Source: Bolinopsis microptera | Taxonomy: Eukaryota; Ctenophora; Tentaculata; Lobata; Bolinopsidae | Length of the DNA stretch: 64,000 nt | Direction of reading: 5' to 3' | Assembly (NCBI RefSeq): GCF_026151205.1 | Contig: NC_087079.1 | Span: 18,222,945-18,286,944, forward strand | Shown here: positions 20,675 to 32,639 of the stretch, piece after piece | How the letters are laid out: the number at the start of each line of letters is the position of its first letter | Numbering within the stretch: position 1 is the first letter of the stretch | Translations under genes and position numbers: made by a program | The notes under the pieces: model-generated | Seen by the model: the letters and a program-made list of their open reading frames with translations, nothing else | What the model was told of the DNA's origin: nothing | Databases searched by the model: none

Positions 20675-21531
20675 CCTTATCGGACCTTATTTGGACGGAC
20701 ATTACTTGAACGCTGGAGGCCCTAGCGTTCATCTTAATGTCCGTTCAAATAAAGTCCGTTCAATTAATGTCCGTCCAAGTTAAAGTCCGTTGAAATTTTT
20801 TCAAAAATTTTTCCATTTCGAACTTTTTGTCCAGAATATGACAACTTTGAGAACTTTATTGTGCCGTAAGTTAACGACGGAAAGGTTCTCCTTGGTCTGC
20901 CGGAGGCACAGAAAACTCTACTAGTAAATGATGTTTTCAAGGGTCAATTGGCGGAAAAAAGTCAACGAAATTATGGCACTCAACAACATAGTTCATGAGC
21001 TAGTCCCCGCCAACATGACAAACTTGTTCCAGCCTCTAGAATCTAGATATTACGGTAAATTGTGTTGCCAAGGACATTGTCCGACGTTGTTATAGTTCAT
21101 ATTACTGAGGGGAGGTAATGAAACAGTGCTAGGAAAGCTCCACGTGATGTTAAGGTTAACCTAAAGTTGTCTAAGATAAAACCACTTCACGCCGAATGGC
21201 TTGTAAAAGTTAACAATGAAATGCAGGACGGGGTAGTTTGATAAAAAAGGTTTCCACAAAGCTAGAAAACCCATTTAATGAAGATGATATGTGATATTAG
21301 ACACTGATCATGTACACATATTTTAACATTTTTACTGCTTAATGACTGCTTTTCTTACTTACTGTATAAAAAATGGATTAAAAAATCATTTGCTGAAATT
21401 TAAAAAAACGTCCAAAAATTGAAAAAAATTCGGATTTTTGATGGTTTTGAATGCCTTCGAGCGTTCATATTAATGTCCGTTCACAATTATGTCCGTTCAT
21501 GTAATGTCCGTCCAAATAAGGTCCGATAAGG
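20675..21531. mobile_element. Family A MITE, intact copy (857 bp)
   Basis: TIRs begin CCTTATCGGACCTTATTTGG at the left with the matching reverse complement at the right, flanked by TA on both sides (20673-20674 and 21532-21533). Subterminal tandem repeats of GTCCGTTCAA/TTAATGTCCG follow. No ORF. Other copies lie at 1485-2224 and 48897-50010. Confidence 0.85.
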
Positions 21532-21540
21532 TATATATAT

Positions 21541-22195
21541 ACTAGTGTAACCCGGCCTACGGCCGGGATTTCACTGCCGCAGTTAAAAAGGGTAGAAGTA
21601 ATTACCCGCTGAGTCAAAACCCGGATTAGGCGATCAATTCTATTCGGAGTGCCCTCACGTATCCAATAGTATGCTTAAAAGATAGTAATTCTTAATCAAT
21701 AATCAATAGAAATTAACCCTTAACACCATGCACCACACCAGCCTATCATATTTGTGAACATGCATTACATTGTCGTATGAAAGTATGAACTCTCTCTACA
21801 GTCCAATAGCAGACCGTTTGAGCACTCCTTCCCCTAATAAGTTTATAGTATTATATGACCATGTAATATATACGCCATGTAATATATACGCTACATAATA
21901 TTATGCAGAGAGAGAGAGCTAGCCCCGTAACTCTTGCCGTTCTTCTCAAGCCATTTTATGTAACATATTTTGTGGTACAAAACCATCAATTAAACCACTT
22001 ACCACCGGCCGATTTTTATAAAATTTGCTTATTGGCTTCGTCAGAGTTTTGTCGGCACTATACCGAAAAAACCAGTCCCGTAACTATTACCGTTTTTTTT
22101 TGTATAACCGTTCGGAAATTACACACAGACGATCAGACAGACAGACAGACACACACACACACACACACATTCTGGTGTTATAAAGGTGATAGTAT
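21541..22195 (+). mobile_element. LINE or SINE 3'-end-like repeat with CA/CAGA microsatellite
   Basis: The segment starts with a small palindrome, CCCGGCCTACGGCCGGG (21550-21566), and ends in a CAGA/CA microsatellite (22134-22168) followed by TTATAAAGGTGATAG and TA repeats. Short coding-like stretches (KTSPVTITV) occur without an open frame. It resembles 3' tails of RTE-type retroposons, but the evidence is weak. Confidence 0.35.
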
Positions 22196-23659
22196 ATATA
22201 TATGCTTCACGACAATCTGTTGTAAAACAGGGGTTCCAGAAAACCCACTTGCCGATACTGCTGAAACATGAAATTTTGTTTACAGTCGATTTGGGCAAGG
22301 TCTAGACGCCCTGCAAAGTTTCAGATCTCTAACTCAATTTTAACACGGTTTTTAAGGCACCTGAATATGGCGATTTTGGGTTTTTTACCTAATTTCGTAT
22401 AACATGCTGGCGCGTATTTTGCGCAAATTTCTTAAAAACCTCCATATAACTATTTCTTATTCCTGTCATCTTTAACATTGAATTAGAATGTTTTGAACTT
22501 AAATATACCTGCTGAACTACTTTCGATGAGTCTTAATACCTGGAAAACAATAAAGGGGATATAATAGTATAGGGGGTAAATAGTATTGTGAATATAAGGG
22601 CGACGGTAATGCTTGCCAGCATTGTGATTCAGGGATAGACGCTTTGCCAGTCAATTATAGGCTATATTTAGGTGTCCGTAGATTCAGAAGCTTTAAAGAT
22701 ACAGCCATCTCGGACCACACGTCTTAAAGATAATTGTTTAGACTTTAGTTTACATTACATTAAAAAGTAGTTTAACGTCATCATCACCACTTGATGACGT
22801 CATCAAGTTAACCATTTAAAAAACTTTATTTTTGACAAAGTAATCACTTTTAAAATCGATTTTACGCCAATAAGGAGTAATTTTATTCAAAATTTAAGGG
22901 CTATTGAAGTTAGATAATTGTTTAAGCATTCTGAAAATCTACCGGAAAGTTTTTCTAGCTTGCTCCTTCATAAAGATATTCGCTATTGAAGTTTATGCTT
23001 TTTTAAAGAATAATTTTTATAAAAACGCTAATTTTACGTTCTAGTATTCTCTGGTGTTGAGCCATCCCTTGGGTTGTGAAGCTCAATTTTGCTTTCTAAT
23101 GGTCTAAATTGTGTCATAGGCTAGTTTTAAAGTTAAAAGTAAAAAAGTTGCACACGTGAGGACACGCCCAAAATGATAGAAAATTGCTAAAATCACTGAA
23201 AATTGGTATTTTCACGATTTTTATCAGCTTTGGAGTCCCGTTGTGATGCGAGTTCTTCCTGAAATATTCTGAAACTTTCCACACTTATTAAACTACATAT
23301 AAAATACGAAGATACAAAATTTTACGGTGATTTGATATTGGATGCGCACGCAACGTCCGCTCAAAGTTTGCACGTGCGAAAGGTGAGAATTTTTCTCATT
23401 TCTTATTTCGAATAAATTCTTTCCCACGACATTTAAATGGCATTATATAAGAATTTAATACCGACTTGATTGAGTAAAAAGTGTCATATTCAGTCAGTTA
23501 TCAACAGATATGCCTACCTAAACACAAGGAAATGTTTTCAAAGGTTAAATTCCGAAATCGTTGAAATCACCTCTTTAATAATATTAATGAAGTTGTGAGT
23601 TTACATTTCGGCTTTGTAAAGTACCCTTACATTATATTTATAATCAAAAAGAGATGATA

Positions 23660-24023
23660 TTTGACCAAAACCCATAATTATGGGTAGAGTGGAGCGCTGT
23701 CAGTGTCTCTCTTTCCCAAACAAAAGGCAATGATATCAATTTGAATGACCGTTATCAAATACAAAATGAAACCGAGAATGAAATCGGACGCTCGTTTTCC
23801 CCATTCATTTACAATTGAAATAGATTACATGTTATAAATCGAAACTTTTTACAATTCGTAAGCCATGAATGAGTGGGAAAAGCGAGCGTCCGATTTCATT
23901 CTCGGTTTCATTTTCATTTTGTATTTGATAACGGTCATTCAAATTGATATCATTGCCTTTTGTTTGGGAAAGAGAGACACTGACAGCGCTCCACTCTACC
24001 CATAATTATGGGTTTTGGTCAAA
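23660..24023. repeat. Foldback hairpin, about 145-bp arms (family C)
   Basis: A diverged relative of 19331-19662 that also starts TTTGACCAAAACCCATAAT. Its arms match each other more closely than they match the other hairpin. For example, both arms have the ATTATGGGTAGAGTGGAGCG version. The loop is about 70 bp. This pattern suggests that arms are kept alike within each hairpin. Confidence 0.88.
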
Positions 24024-26513
24024 TAGTGATGTAAAGGATATGAGATTGAATATGTTCACTCCAATATATAATTGTTGTACAGTACGCACTAGCAGGGCAG
24101 CCGTGCACAGGGGCAGTGGGCACGTTATACTTATAAAGGGGGATACTGTAATCTTTATCTAGTTCTACAACTGTGAATAAAGATTGTTACAGGCTATAAT
24201 AATTTGACACGTTTACTACAGTTAAAGCTTTAAGAATGAAACTCATAACGTAGGCGGGCCATGAGTCATTAGTTTACTTCACTTGTCAAATGTAAGTTAC
24301 ATTTTCCACATAAAATTATTGAGAAATATTTAAGTTTACGTTCGTTATGACGTTACCTCTGCGACCGCATGAAGCGTCGAAGATGGGCAATTAGCTCCTC
24401 TATAACCACGGTAAGAACAATGAAAATTTTCATTTTCAATATAAGTCAGAGTGTACTCACCTGCACTACTGATCATCATATTATATCTGCACCTCATTTT
24501 ATTAAACGATTCAGAAGAAAAGCTGCACCTTCCAGTAGTAAACTGACCGTGTAAACCTTAACACGTTGTATTTGGCCTCTTGCTACTTATCACTTATGTG
24601 ACATAAAAACACCAAAAATGACGAAACAAAAACACAATTTTTCGACTATCTGCAAATTCTGCAACCAAGTGCCACAATTTTCTTTGAAAATGCTTATACT
24701 ATTGTAGGCGGTACCCTTTAATATGTACATACTGATTCAGTATCTGTTGTAAAAAACTCGTAGTAAACGACTGTATCAACTATCTATGCTATACTATATT
24801 TTAAACTTAACAAAATCCCCCAGCGCAACGGGGACAAAAAAAACACTGAGAATTGACCAAAAACCGACCCTAAGAGTAAGACCCCTCTCTGTGGTCAATT
24901 TCAGCTCGCAAAGTTGGAACTTCGCGACTTTTAGCAGGGTTGTAGAAAAATGAAATACACCGTACCCGTTATAGCATTTTTAGAATTTTGATGTAGGCTT
25001 ATATAGATTTTGTATAATTAACTTCGGAAGTGAGGTGAAATAAACGTTAGAATAAATCCGTTGTTTTATCAAAGGTTTACTGGCTACTGCGCCGTTGCTT
25101 AGCAGTTAGCAACAACAAGAGATTGCATGTGCGCGAGCAACCACAAATTAGCATTAGCAACTCGCGTTGTCATGCTTTATGATACTAGCTCGCATTAACG
25201 CTCACGCTATAATCATTAATAACTTTGGTTGTGATTGCATGTTTTTTGATGCAGTAAAAGGTATCGATTAGGAAATGCGAATACTTACAACGCTGTTGTT
25301 ATTGTCAAATAAAATCTATACTTTTTACAGTTTGCAGAGCTAGATGATGAAGAGAAATTAAAACAGACCTGATTTTTAAAATTTCCGCGAACAAACCTTT
25401 CGACTAGCAGGTTTTTAAAGTTAAATGTGTTATAATATTGCAGAAACATTTTCAATTTTTAAAAGTTAAAAAGAATAGTAAATTTAAAAAGAGACACCTT
25501 AAATTTTCTAAAATCAAAGATCACATCGAAATTTAGAAAAAACAATAGAAATGGAACACTAATACTACGACACATATTTTATGTAATCAATAATGTAGTT
25601 TCATTTTCAAAAATATCTGCGTTTTGTTCTATCCCATCCTCTTGTAACTGCGATCCTTGTAGCTCTGCAGCTGAGTTAGTTTATCATAACCTTGCATTTC
25701 AGGAGGATCTTGCCTTGGGTCGGGTCTTTGTCGTTAAGGGCCGCTGGTCTTTGATGGGGATGAGGTCTTTGATAGAGTTGTCGGCCTCCTTGCATGGACA
25801 GCCTCATTAAGGAAAGGAGTTCAGATATTTTCACTTTTAGGAAATGTCTAAAACTTCGCAGAATAAAATCGAAGACACCATGATAAACAAAGAAATAATT
25901 CCCACAAATCTTCATAGAATGTGATAATGATTTACTATACTGGTTTACCACCCGTTAACACTGATATGAAATACACTGTACTCTTATTATCTTATTATCC
26001 AATTCTCTAAACTGCAGTACGCTGTGTAATGAGTGACAGGATAAAATATTAATCCTCAGCATCCGGTTTTAAACTGGTACTCGCGGTTCCTAATCCTAAT
26101 CGTATGTAACTCAAGCGGTGGTCCAGGAAATGATTCCAGCGTTGTTTACTAGCTATATTATTGAACAGAAAAACTGTTTTTTTTTTCTAAACATGTATAA
26201 AAAGTCTCCAAAGTATCGCCAGGCAGTTTCCGATATATTTTAAAACTATTATCGTAGTTCCTATGAAATGGTTTGCAGAGCTATTTTAAGCATTTGTTAT
26301 GTTACAGATCGCTGTAATTGTAGATTATTTTGGCCTTAGGTTGTTTTAAATTGGTTGTGGCAGATGAATGTGTACGAAGTGCAGTGGGCACCAGAAATAT
26401 TTTCGAGTGTTAGAAGAATTAGCAGGAGAATGCATGAAAAGCAGGAAGGAAGCAACATTAATTTTAAAAGATCCATCAGATTTTATACTTTTTCTAGCAG
26501 GAACCCGTATTAA
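24024..26513. other. Intergenic region with a diverged dispersed repeat
   Basis: No supported gene. About 24840-25365 is a diverged member of the repeat at 32660-32850 and 43075-43220, sharing TAGCAGGGTTG, TTTTTAGAATTTTGATGT and TCAAATAAAATC. A motif shared with 12790 lies at 24365-24440. I see nothing else definite in the rest. Confidence 0.5.
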
Positions 26514-26545
26514 ACGGATTAAACGGATTAAACGGATTAAACGTT
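26514..26545. repeat. 9-bp ATTAAACGG tandem repeat
   Basis: Nearly four units lie 100 bp beyond the stop of the LINE ORF on its 3' side. A short tandem tail in this position is usual for several LINE clades, so this probably marks the element's 3' end. Confidence 0.7.
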
Positions 26546-26648
26546 AATTGGTCAAGAGAAGCCCTAACACTCCTGGCTTGACAATACAAGAATGAAATCA
26601 TAACCTAGAAATCAGATACGAAAACCGTGAAGAAACAAATATCATAAT

Positions 26649-29600
26649 TTAAGCTAAGTCTCTCGGGAAACGAAGTGCATCTATATTAACTAAGAATTTA
26701 GCAATCTCTTTTAAAAGCTTTGGTTGAGTGAATATGAGATCCATTCCCTCGAAGAGGTTGGTTTTAGCTTCAGGGCTAAGGCGGTCCCTGTTGTCTTGGT
26801 AGAGGGGGCAGGTTCTAAGCACATGAACCTCATCTTCAATTATGGGATCAAAGAAGGGTAACCCTGCCATGTACTCCAGAGTGTTCTTGTCCTTAGTGGA
26901 ACATGTAGGACAGATACGATTTAGGATGTTGTTTCTTCTGACTTGTCCATGGCGTCCCGTTTCAATATTTAGGCGGTGAGAGCTAGTCCTTATTTGGGCT
27001 AGTCTTTTTGACTGGTTATATGGAAGATAGAGAGAGAGGTATTTTTCACAACCAAAACTTGATTTAATCGAATTGTAAAATCCAAGTTTTCTGTTGAGCT
27101 GTCTCTCTTCATCCCATTGCGTTCTAAAGCAAGAACGGAGAACATCTCGTTTCTGAATGGGTGATAGTTGCCTTTCGTTCGTTTCTGCCAGAAATTGATT
27201 CATCGACGTAATGCCGGAGTACCACGATAGGCCCATTTTCTTTTGTTCTGTGAAAGCATGTCGAACAAGGGCGTCCGATCCGGAAGTTTCCATGCTTTCT
27301 AGTCTTCGAACATAGTTAAATACTTGGGGACTGGCCTCAATAGCAAGAGGGTATCGACCCGTATCGCCCCACACTCCTGCATTGGAGGTTCTTTTGCCGA
27401 CGCTTATAGTCCACTTTAGGAAGGAGAGGTGAACTTTCTCGATCTGATCTTCGGCAATTTCCTTGAGTTGAGGGAACTTGTTCCGGGAAGAGAATGCCGT
27501 CGTGAATTTGGTCTGGGGTAACCATATCTGACAACCGTAAGAGGCGATAGGGAGAACTAAGGCGTCGAAAAGCTTAAATATCACAGTTTTCTTAATTGAC
27601 TGTAGGTCAATCATACTTTTGAGTGAGAAGTAGCTTCTGATAGAGTTCTGCTTCAATTTCACTTGTGCTAGCTTCAGACTTCCAGTAAGAGTAAATGTTA
27701 TGCCGAGGTAGGTATATTCTCGGACAGAGGAGATGGATATTTGGCCGTAAGTGAAGTTTTTGCTTTCTTTTAGTATCCTCCCAGCACGGTTGAAAACCAT
27801 GATAGCTGTTTTAGATATGTTAACTGACAAGCCCCACTCAAGGCAGTAGGATTCGAGAGTGTTGAGCATTTTCTGGAGACTCATCGAATTTAGGGCAAGC
27901 AGTATTAGATCATCAGCCCAGAGTAAGTGAGTTACTCGTGTCGAATTGATGATAGGCACTTCAACTTCTTCCAGCTCGTTAAGGTCTTCAGAGAGCTGAT
28001 GGATAAATATCTTAAAGAGTTCAGGAGACATTGAATGACCCTGTTCTGTGCCACAAAGAACATCAATCCTTTCTGACAGTTTGTTCAAGAGTTTAATTTT
28101 CGCTGATGAGTTAGTATACATGTGTTTCGAACAGCTGAAGAATCGGCCTTGTATTCCTAAGTGCCAAATCTTGTATAAGAGAGCTTCTCTGCAAACTGTG
28201 TCGAAAGCTTTGGCATAGTCGACGAAGCACGCGTAGACTCGCTCTTTCTTCTTTGATATATACTTCTCTACAAATGTTGAAAGGGTTAGCATATGGTCAG
28301 CAGTTTGTGCTCCTTTGCAGAACCCTAGTTGATTCGAGGTGTCAGGACAAGCAAGATTTCTGAAACTGATCAGGCGCTGTAGAAGTATACCAGAAAATAG
28401 CTTCCCGATATTACTAGCAACAGCAATTGCTCTGTAGTTGTTTGGGTCGTATATACTACCTTTTTTGTGCAGCGGGGTTACGACTGAGGTGCTCCAGGGG
28501 TAGACACCAAAAGAGAGGCACTGATTGAACAAGTGTAAGATAGCGGTCTGCATGTTCATGTTCGAAGATTTAATAAATTCGTTCAGGACACAATCCTCGG
28601 AAACCGCTTTGCCTCTTTTAAGGGAGTTGATGCATCTAAGGAGTTCTTCGTGTGTTATGTTTTGATCGAGAGATTCAGAGAGTTCCGACTGCAAATTACT
28701 CCTAGTCATCCCGTTCTGCAGTTGCTCGATTCTAGTTTCATCGATTGAAGGTTTGCCATATAGATCTTTAAAGAATTTGCAGAAGTTTAGCATGTCAAAG
28801 ACGTCAAGTTTGCTACCTTCTGTCTTCAGTTCTTTAAGTTTCTTGAATCTTGCCCAATTAATATTGTCACCTGATTCAATATCACTACACAGTTCTTTAA
28901 AGAAGGATGACTTCTTAAGTTTGATGAGTTTTCTGTGAAGACGACGTTTCTCATAGTAGCTGTTTCTAAGGTATTGGCTTGCCGGGTTTTTTCCGTATGA
29001 CTTGGCGAGACGATTCAGTTCTCGCTTGCTATTGATGCACGCAGCATCAAACCAGGGTGCTTTGGGTTTCATCCGAGCCTTTTTTCCTCGGTATTTTTGG
29101 CGCTTTTTCCTATTTTGTTTTGTATTATTATTAGGAGTCATTTTGTCGGCAACATCATTTAGAATCTTAACAATACCTTGACTTAGACGTATCACGTCTT
29201 CTTTGTTATAACATTCAGTTCCTATTATACTTTCAATTTGGTCTACAAACTGAGGGGTATTTTGTACTGCAATATAGCGATACCGGTTCGCTTCATTTTC
29301 AGCCCCGTTCCATTTATGTTTTTGGGGTGCATCTTCCAGGGTTTCTGTTAGCGCTTCCGCGTCGGAGATAACACTTTTACATTTTAGTTTGCAGAAACAC
29401 GGTTTGTGGTCAGAGAACTTGGTGAGTTCTAGGATTTGGAATGAAGATACTCTCTCGCGGGTATTAGGGGTAGCAGCAAAATAATCAACTACACTGCTTC
29501 CGTTGTAGTTAACCGAGGTGAAATCTCCGAATATATCTCCAAGTGTACACCCATTTAGGATTTGTAGATTGTTGCATGCTAAGAAGTCCAGAAAAAGCGC

Positions 29601-29832
29601 TCCCCTTGAGTTGTGTATTTGGTCCTTACTAATTCTCTCGACCGACTCAGGAAAACTTATAGGGTAATTTACTTCCGGTTCATGTTCATCACTGAGCTCT
29701 TCTGGTGTGGTGTTTTTACCGGCAGTTCTTGCATTCAGATCACCTACCAGGAGTGTTTCTCCTAAATTGGGGGTTTTGGCCCTAAATTCCAATAAGAGAT
29801 CTAATGTACTCGGTTCTGACGTATGATATAAC
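26649..29832 (-). CDS. LINE ORF2 with AP-endonuclease (partial), RT and zinc knuckle
   Basis: An open frame of about 1,060 residues from near 29832; the listed start is not a real initiator, because the frame continues upstream as LYHTSEPSTLDLLLEF before a stop. It begins inside the apurinic-type endonuclease (LLVGDLNART, SSVVDYF, FSDHKPC). A basic linker follows, then RT: VVTPLHKKGS, NNYRAIAVAS, QLGFCKGAQT, CFVDYAKAFDT, GTEQGHSMSPELF and catalytic LLWADDLILL. The C-terminal knuckle is CPTC...H..RTC. The N-terminal half of the endonuclease is missing, so the copy is 5'-truncated, yet the rest has no stops or frameshifts and looks young. Clade not assigned. Confidence 0.88.
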
Positions 29833-30198
29833 CCTAAACGGTGTCAAGACTCAAGAGACTAAAATAATTATTACCTATTTAATTCGCGTTTTTGACACCA
29901 CTCTGGGGTCCAAATTTTGGGCTCTAAAATCACTAATTCTTGGCCTATTTTTTTCATGCTGAATTGGACGCCATTAAAGCATTTGACCCAGTCAAAAAGG
30001 AATCAGTTGTATATCTTTAACAGTTTTTGCGGAAAGTCGCGTTAAAGTTGATGCCGTGGTGTCAGTTAAATGGCACGGATAGATATCGTCTCGCTTTATA
30101 TATAGTAAGATGGAAGTGGTTCTGTATTCAACTCCCCAGAGATGCGTTATTAAACACACACTGAAGTGTTTCTTCAGTGTTTCTCCGTGTCGGGAGAC
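29833..30198. other. Short intergenic stretch
   Basis: No gene or element recognised. The last 25 bases (TGTTTCTCCGTGTCGGGAGA) recur at 31459-31478 on the far side of the minisatellite, so the array grew inside a unit carrying this text. Confidence 0.6.
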
Positions 30199-31459
30199 AG
30201 TGAGCAGAATCGTGGTCACACCCTCCCATCACAGTGAGCAGAATCGTGGTCACACCCTCCCATCACAGTGAGCAGTACTGTGGTCACACCCTCCCATCAC
30301 AGTGAGCAGTACTGTGGTCACACCCTCCCATCTCAGTGAGCAGTACTGTGGTCACACCCTCCCATCTCAGTGAGCAGTACTGTGGTCACACCCTCCCATC
30401 TCAGTGAGCAGTACTGTGGTCACACCCTCCCATATCAGTGAGCAGTACTGTGGTCACACCCTCCCATCTCAGTGAGCAGTACTGTGGTCACACCCTCCCA
30501 TCTCAGTGAGCAGTACTGTGGTCACACCCTCCCATCTCAGTGAGCAGTACTGTGGTCACACCCTCCCATCTCAGTGAGCAGTACTGTGGTCACACCCTCC
30601 CATCTCAGTGAGCAGTACTGTGGTCACACCCTCCCATCTCAGTGAGCAGTACTGTGGTCACACCCTCCCATCTCAGTGAGCAGTACTGTGGTCACACCCT
30701 CCCATCTCAGTGAGCAGTACTGTGGTCACACCCTCCCATCTCAGTGAGCAGTACTGTGGTCACACCCTCCCATCTCAGTGAGCAGTACTGTGGTCACACC
30801 CTCCCATCTCAGTGAGCAGTACTGTGGTCACACCCTCCCATCTCAGTGAGCAGTACTGTGGTCACACCCTCCCATCTCAGTGAGCAGTACTGTGGTCACA
30901 CCCTCCCATCTCAGTGAGCAGTACTGTGGTCACACCCTCCCATCTCAGTGAGCAGTACTGTGGTCACACCCTCCCATCTCAGTGAGCAGTACTGTGGTCA
31001 CACCCTCCCATCTCAGTGAGTAGTACTGTGGTCACACCCTCCCATCTCAGTGAGCAGTACTGTGGTCACACCCTCCCATCTCAGTGAGCAGTACTGTGGT
31101 CACACCCTCCCATCTCAGTGAGCAGTACTGTGGTCACACCCTCCCATCTCAGTGAGCAGTACTGTGGTCACACCCTCCCATCTCAGTGAGCAGTACTGTG
31201 GTCACACCCTCCCATCTCAGTGAGCAGTACTGTGGTCACACCCTCCAATCACAGTGAGCAGTACTGTGGTCACACCCTCCAATCACAGTGAGCAGTACTG
31301 TGGTCACACCCTCCCATCTCAGTGAGCAGTACTGTGGTCACACCCTCCCATCTCAGTGAGCAGTACTGTGGTCACACCCTCCCATCTCAGTGAGCAGTAC
31401 TGTAGTCACACCCTCCCATCTCAGTGAGCAGTACTGTGGTCACACCCTCCCATCTCAGT
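30199..31459. repeat. 34-bp minisatellite, about 37 copies
   Basis: The unit begins CAGTGAGCAGTACTGTGGTC and ends CACCCTCCCATCT. The first copies differ (AGAATCGTGG, CATCACAG), and internal copies are almost identical, as expected if the array expands from the middle. No ORF of note. The flanks carry the same TTCTCCGTG(T/C)CGGGAGACA text. Confidence 0.95.
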
Positions 31460-32639
31460 GTTTCTCCGTGCCGGGAGACAGTGAGCGTGCTGATTCACTA
31501 TACACTAATTATGGTTGATGGGCTAGACAGTGAAACACGCAAATGTAGTGTATACTTCGTAAGATTACATCATTAGCTACAATGGAATTAAGTTGGTTAG
31601 TTTAATTAGTACTAAACAAACGAAGATCTAAAATGCCTCAAAAAATCGAGAATCAAATAACCTAAATAAAATACACGTGGTAAATGGAAATGAACGACAC
31701 AAAAATATATAGCTTCAAAAAATGAATTGAAAACTAAGAACCTTATCTTTCAACTTTGCATCTATTTAAACCCAAGCACTATTTAAACCCAAGCACTATT
31801 AAAACCCAATCACTATACACTCTAACATTGAGTTACCAGGCTGTTCATAAACATAAACATAAACATAAACATAAACAGTAGACCAAGGGTTTCCTTCACC
31901 TGAGAACAGTAGTGCACCAAATACCAATTCTCCTCGAAACAGTAAAGCATTTAAAGTGATTCAGTGAACCGTTTCCTTATAACTTGGTGCAGCAGATTCC
32001 TTCTCCTGGAGACAATGTTTTACGCCCAGAATTCAGTTGGGTGCCCTGCTGGTATTTTTGACTCTTGTTATAACAGTTACATGCTCGTTCCCATCTCCAG
32101 AATAGTTGTAAGGTAAAACGCCAGCACCCTCAAGAGAACATTGTCATTTTTCAATAACCTTCTCTGGATTTCTACAGTTCATACAGTTCTACAGTTCCAT
32201 AGGTATACAAATGTAAATAAACCTCTTCAGCTCACATTCAAGTAAACTACCTCTTCTATCATACTAGAAGATTGTTTCTTGGATTACTTGGGAACAGAGA
32301 TAGGAAAAAACACTAATATTTTTCTTTACAATTTTACAGTATTGTGGCAGTATTAAGTATTTACGGTAATTTCTAGTAAATTTTTAAACTGTATGCTGTT
32401 TGTTGTAATTTTAGAGCATGATTGACGTGTTTTGTTGGTCAATTTTACTATATCAGTAAAGACGATTTACACATGTATTTTGAAAGCTCCTGCTAAAACA
32501 AACTTTTCGTATCACTTATATGTTTTAAATAATCCCCCTCTAGCTTTATCAGTTGGTTTAATTGTCTTATCTTATAATGACTCACCGACCTGACGTTATG
32601 TCATTAACATTGTGCAGTATCAAATGTGATTTAACTCTT
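31460..32639. other. Intergenic, with direct repeat at the edge of the palindrome
   Basis: Holds a (CATAAA)n run at 31851-31880, a three-copy ATTTAAACCCAAGCACT tandem at 31765-31812, and a block at 32370-32640 repeated directly at 33062-33310. No gene supported. Confidence 0.55.

Larger units (their letters stand above)
18841..22626. mobile_element. Composite TIR element (family B, copy 2)
   Basis: The outer ends are TGCTGGCAAGCA at 18845 and TGCTTGCCAGCA at 22610, in inverted orientation, as in 1389-2692. Inverted similarity continues inward for roughly 450 bp on each side (18841-19312 against 22205-22626), including the shared text AACCACGTTAAAATTGAGTT and GGCACCTGAATATGGCGATT. It contains one arm of the longer inverted repeat and a complete family A element. 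No transposase ORF is visible. Confidence 0.65.
19331..24023. repeat. Long inverted repeat with arms of about 1.3 kb
   Basis: The left arm (19331-20662) and right arm (22632-24023) are inverted copies at perhaps 85% identity. Each begins or ends in its own foldback hairpin. Landmarks include CCTTGTGTTTAGGTAGG, the text around the CGCACGTGC and GCACGTGCG motifs, and GGCTACAATTGACTGCCAAA at the inner edge. The spacer holds the family A element and the right end of family B. Identity is judged by eye. Confidence 0.75.

Noticed and set aside
25676..25951. 91-codon minus ORF as a gene
   Set aside because: No domain, no splice context and ordinary composition; insufficient support.
30199..31459. 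CRISPR array
   Set aside because: Units are contiguous head-to-tail with no unique spacers, and the context is a eukaryotic genome.
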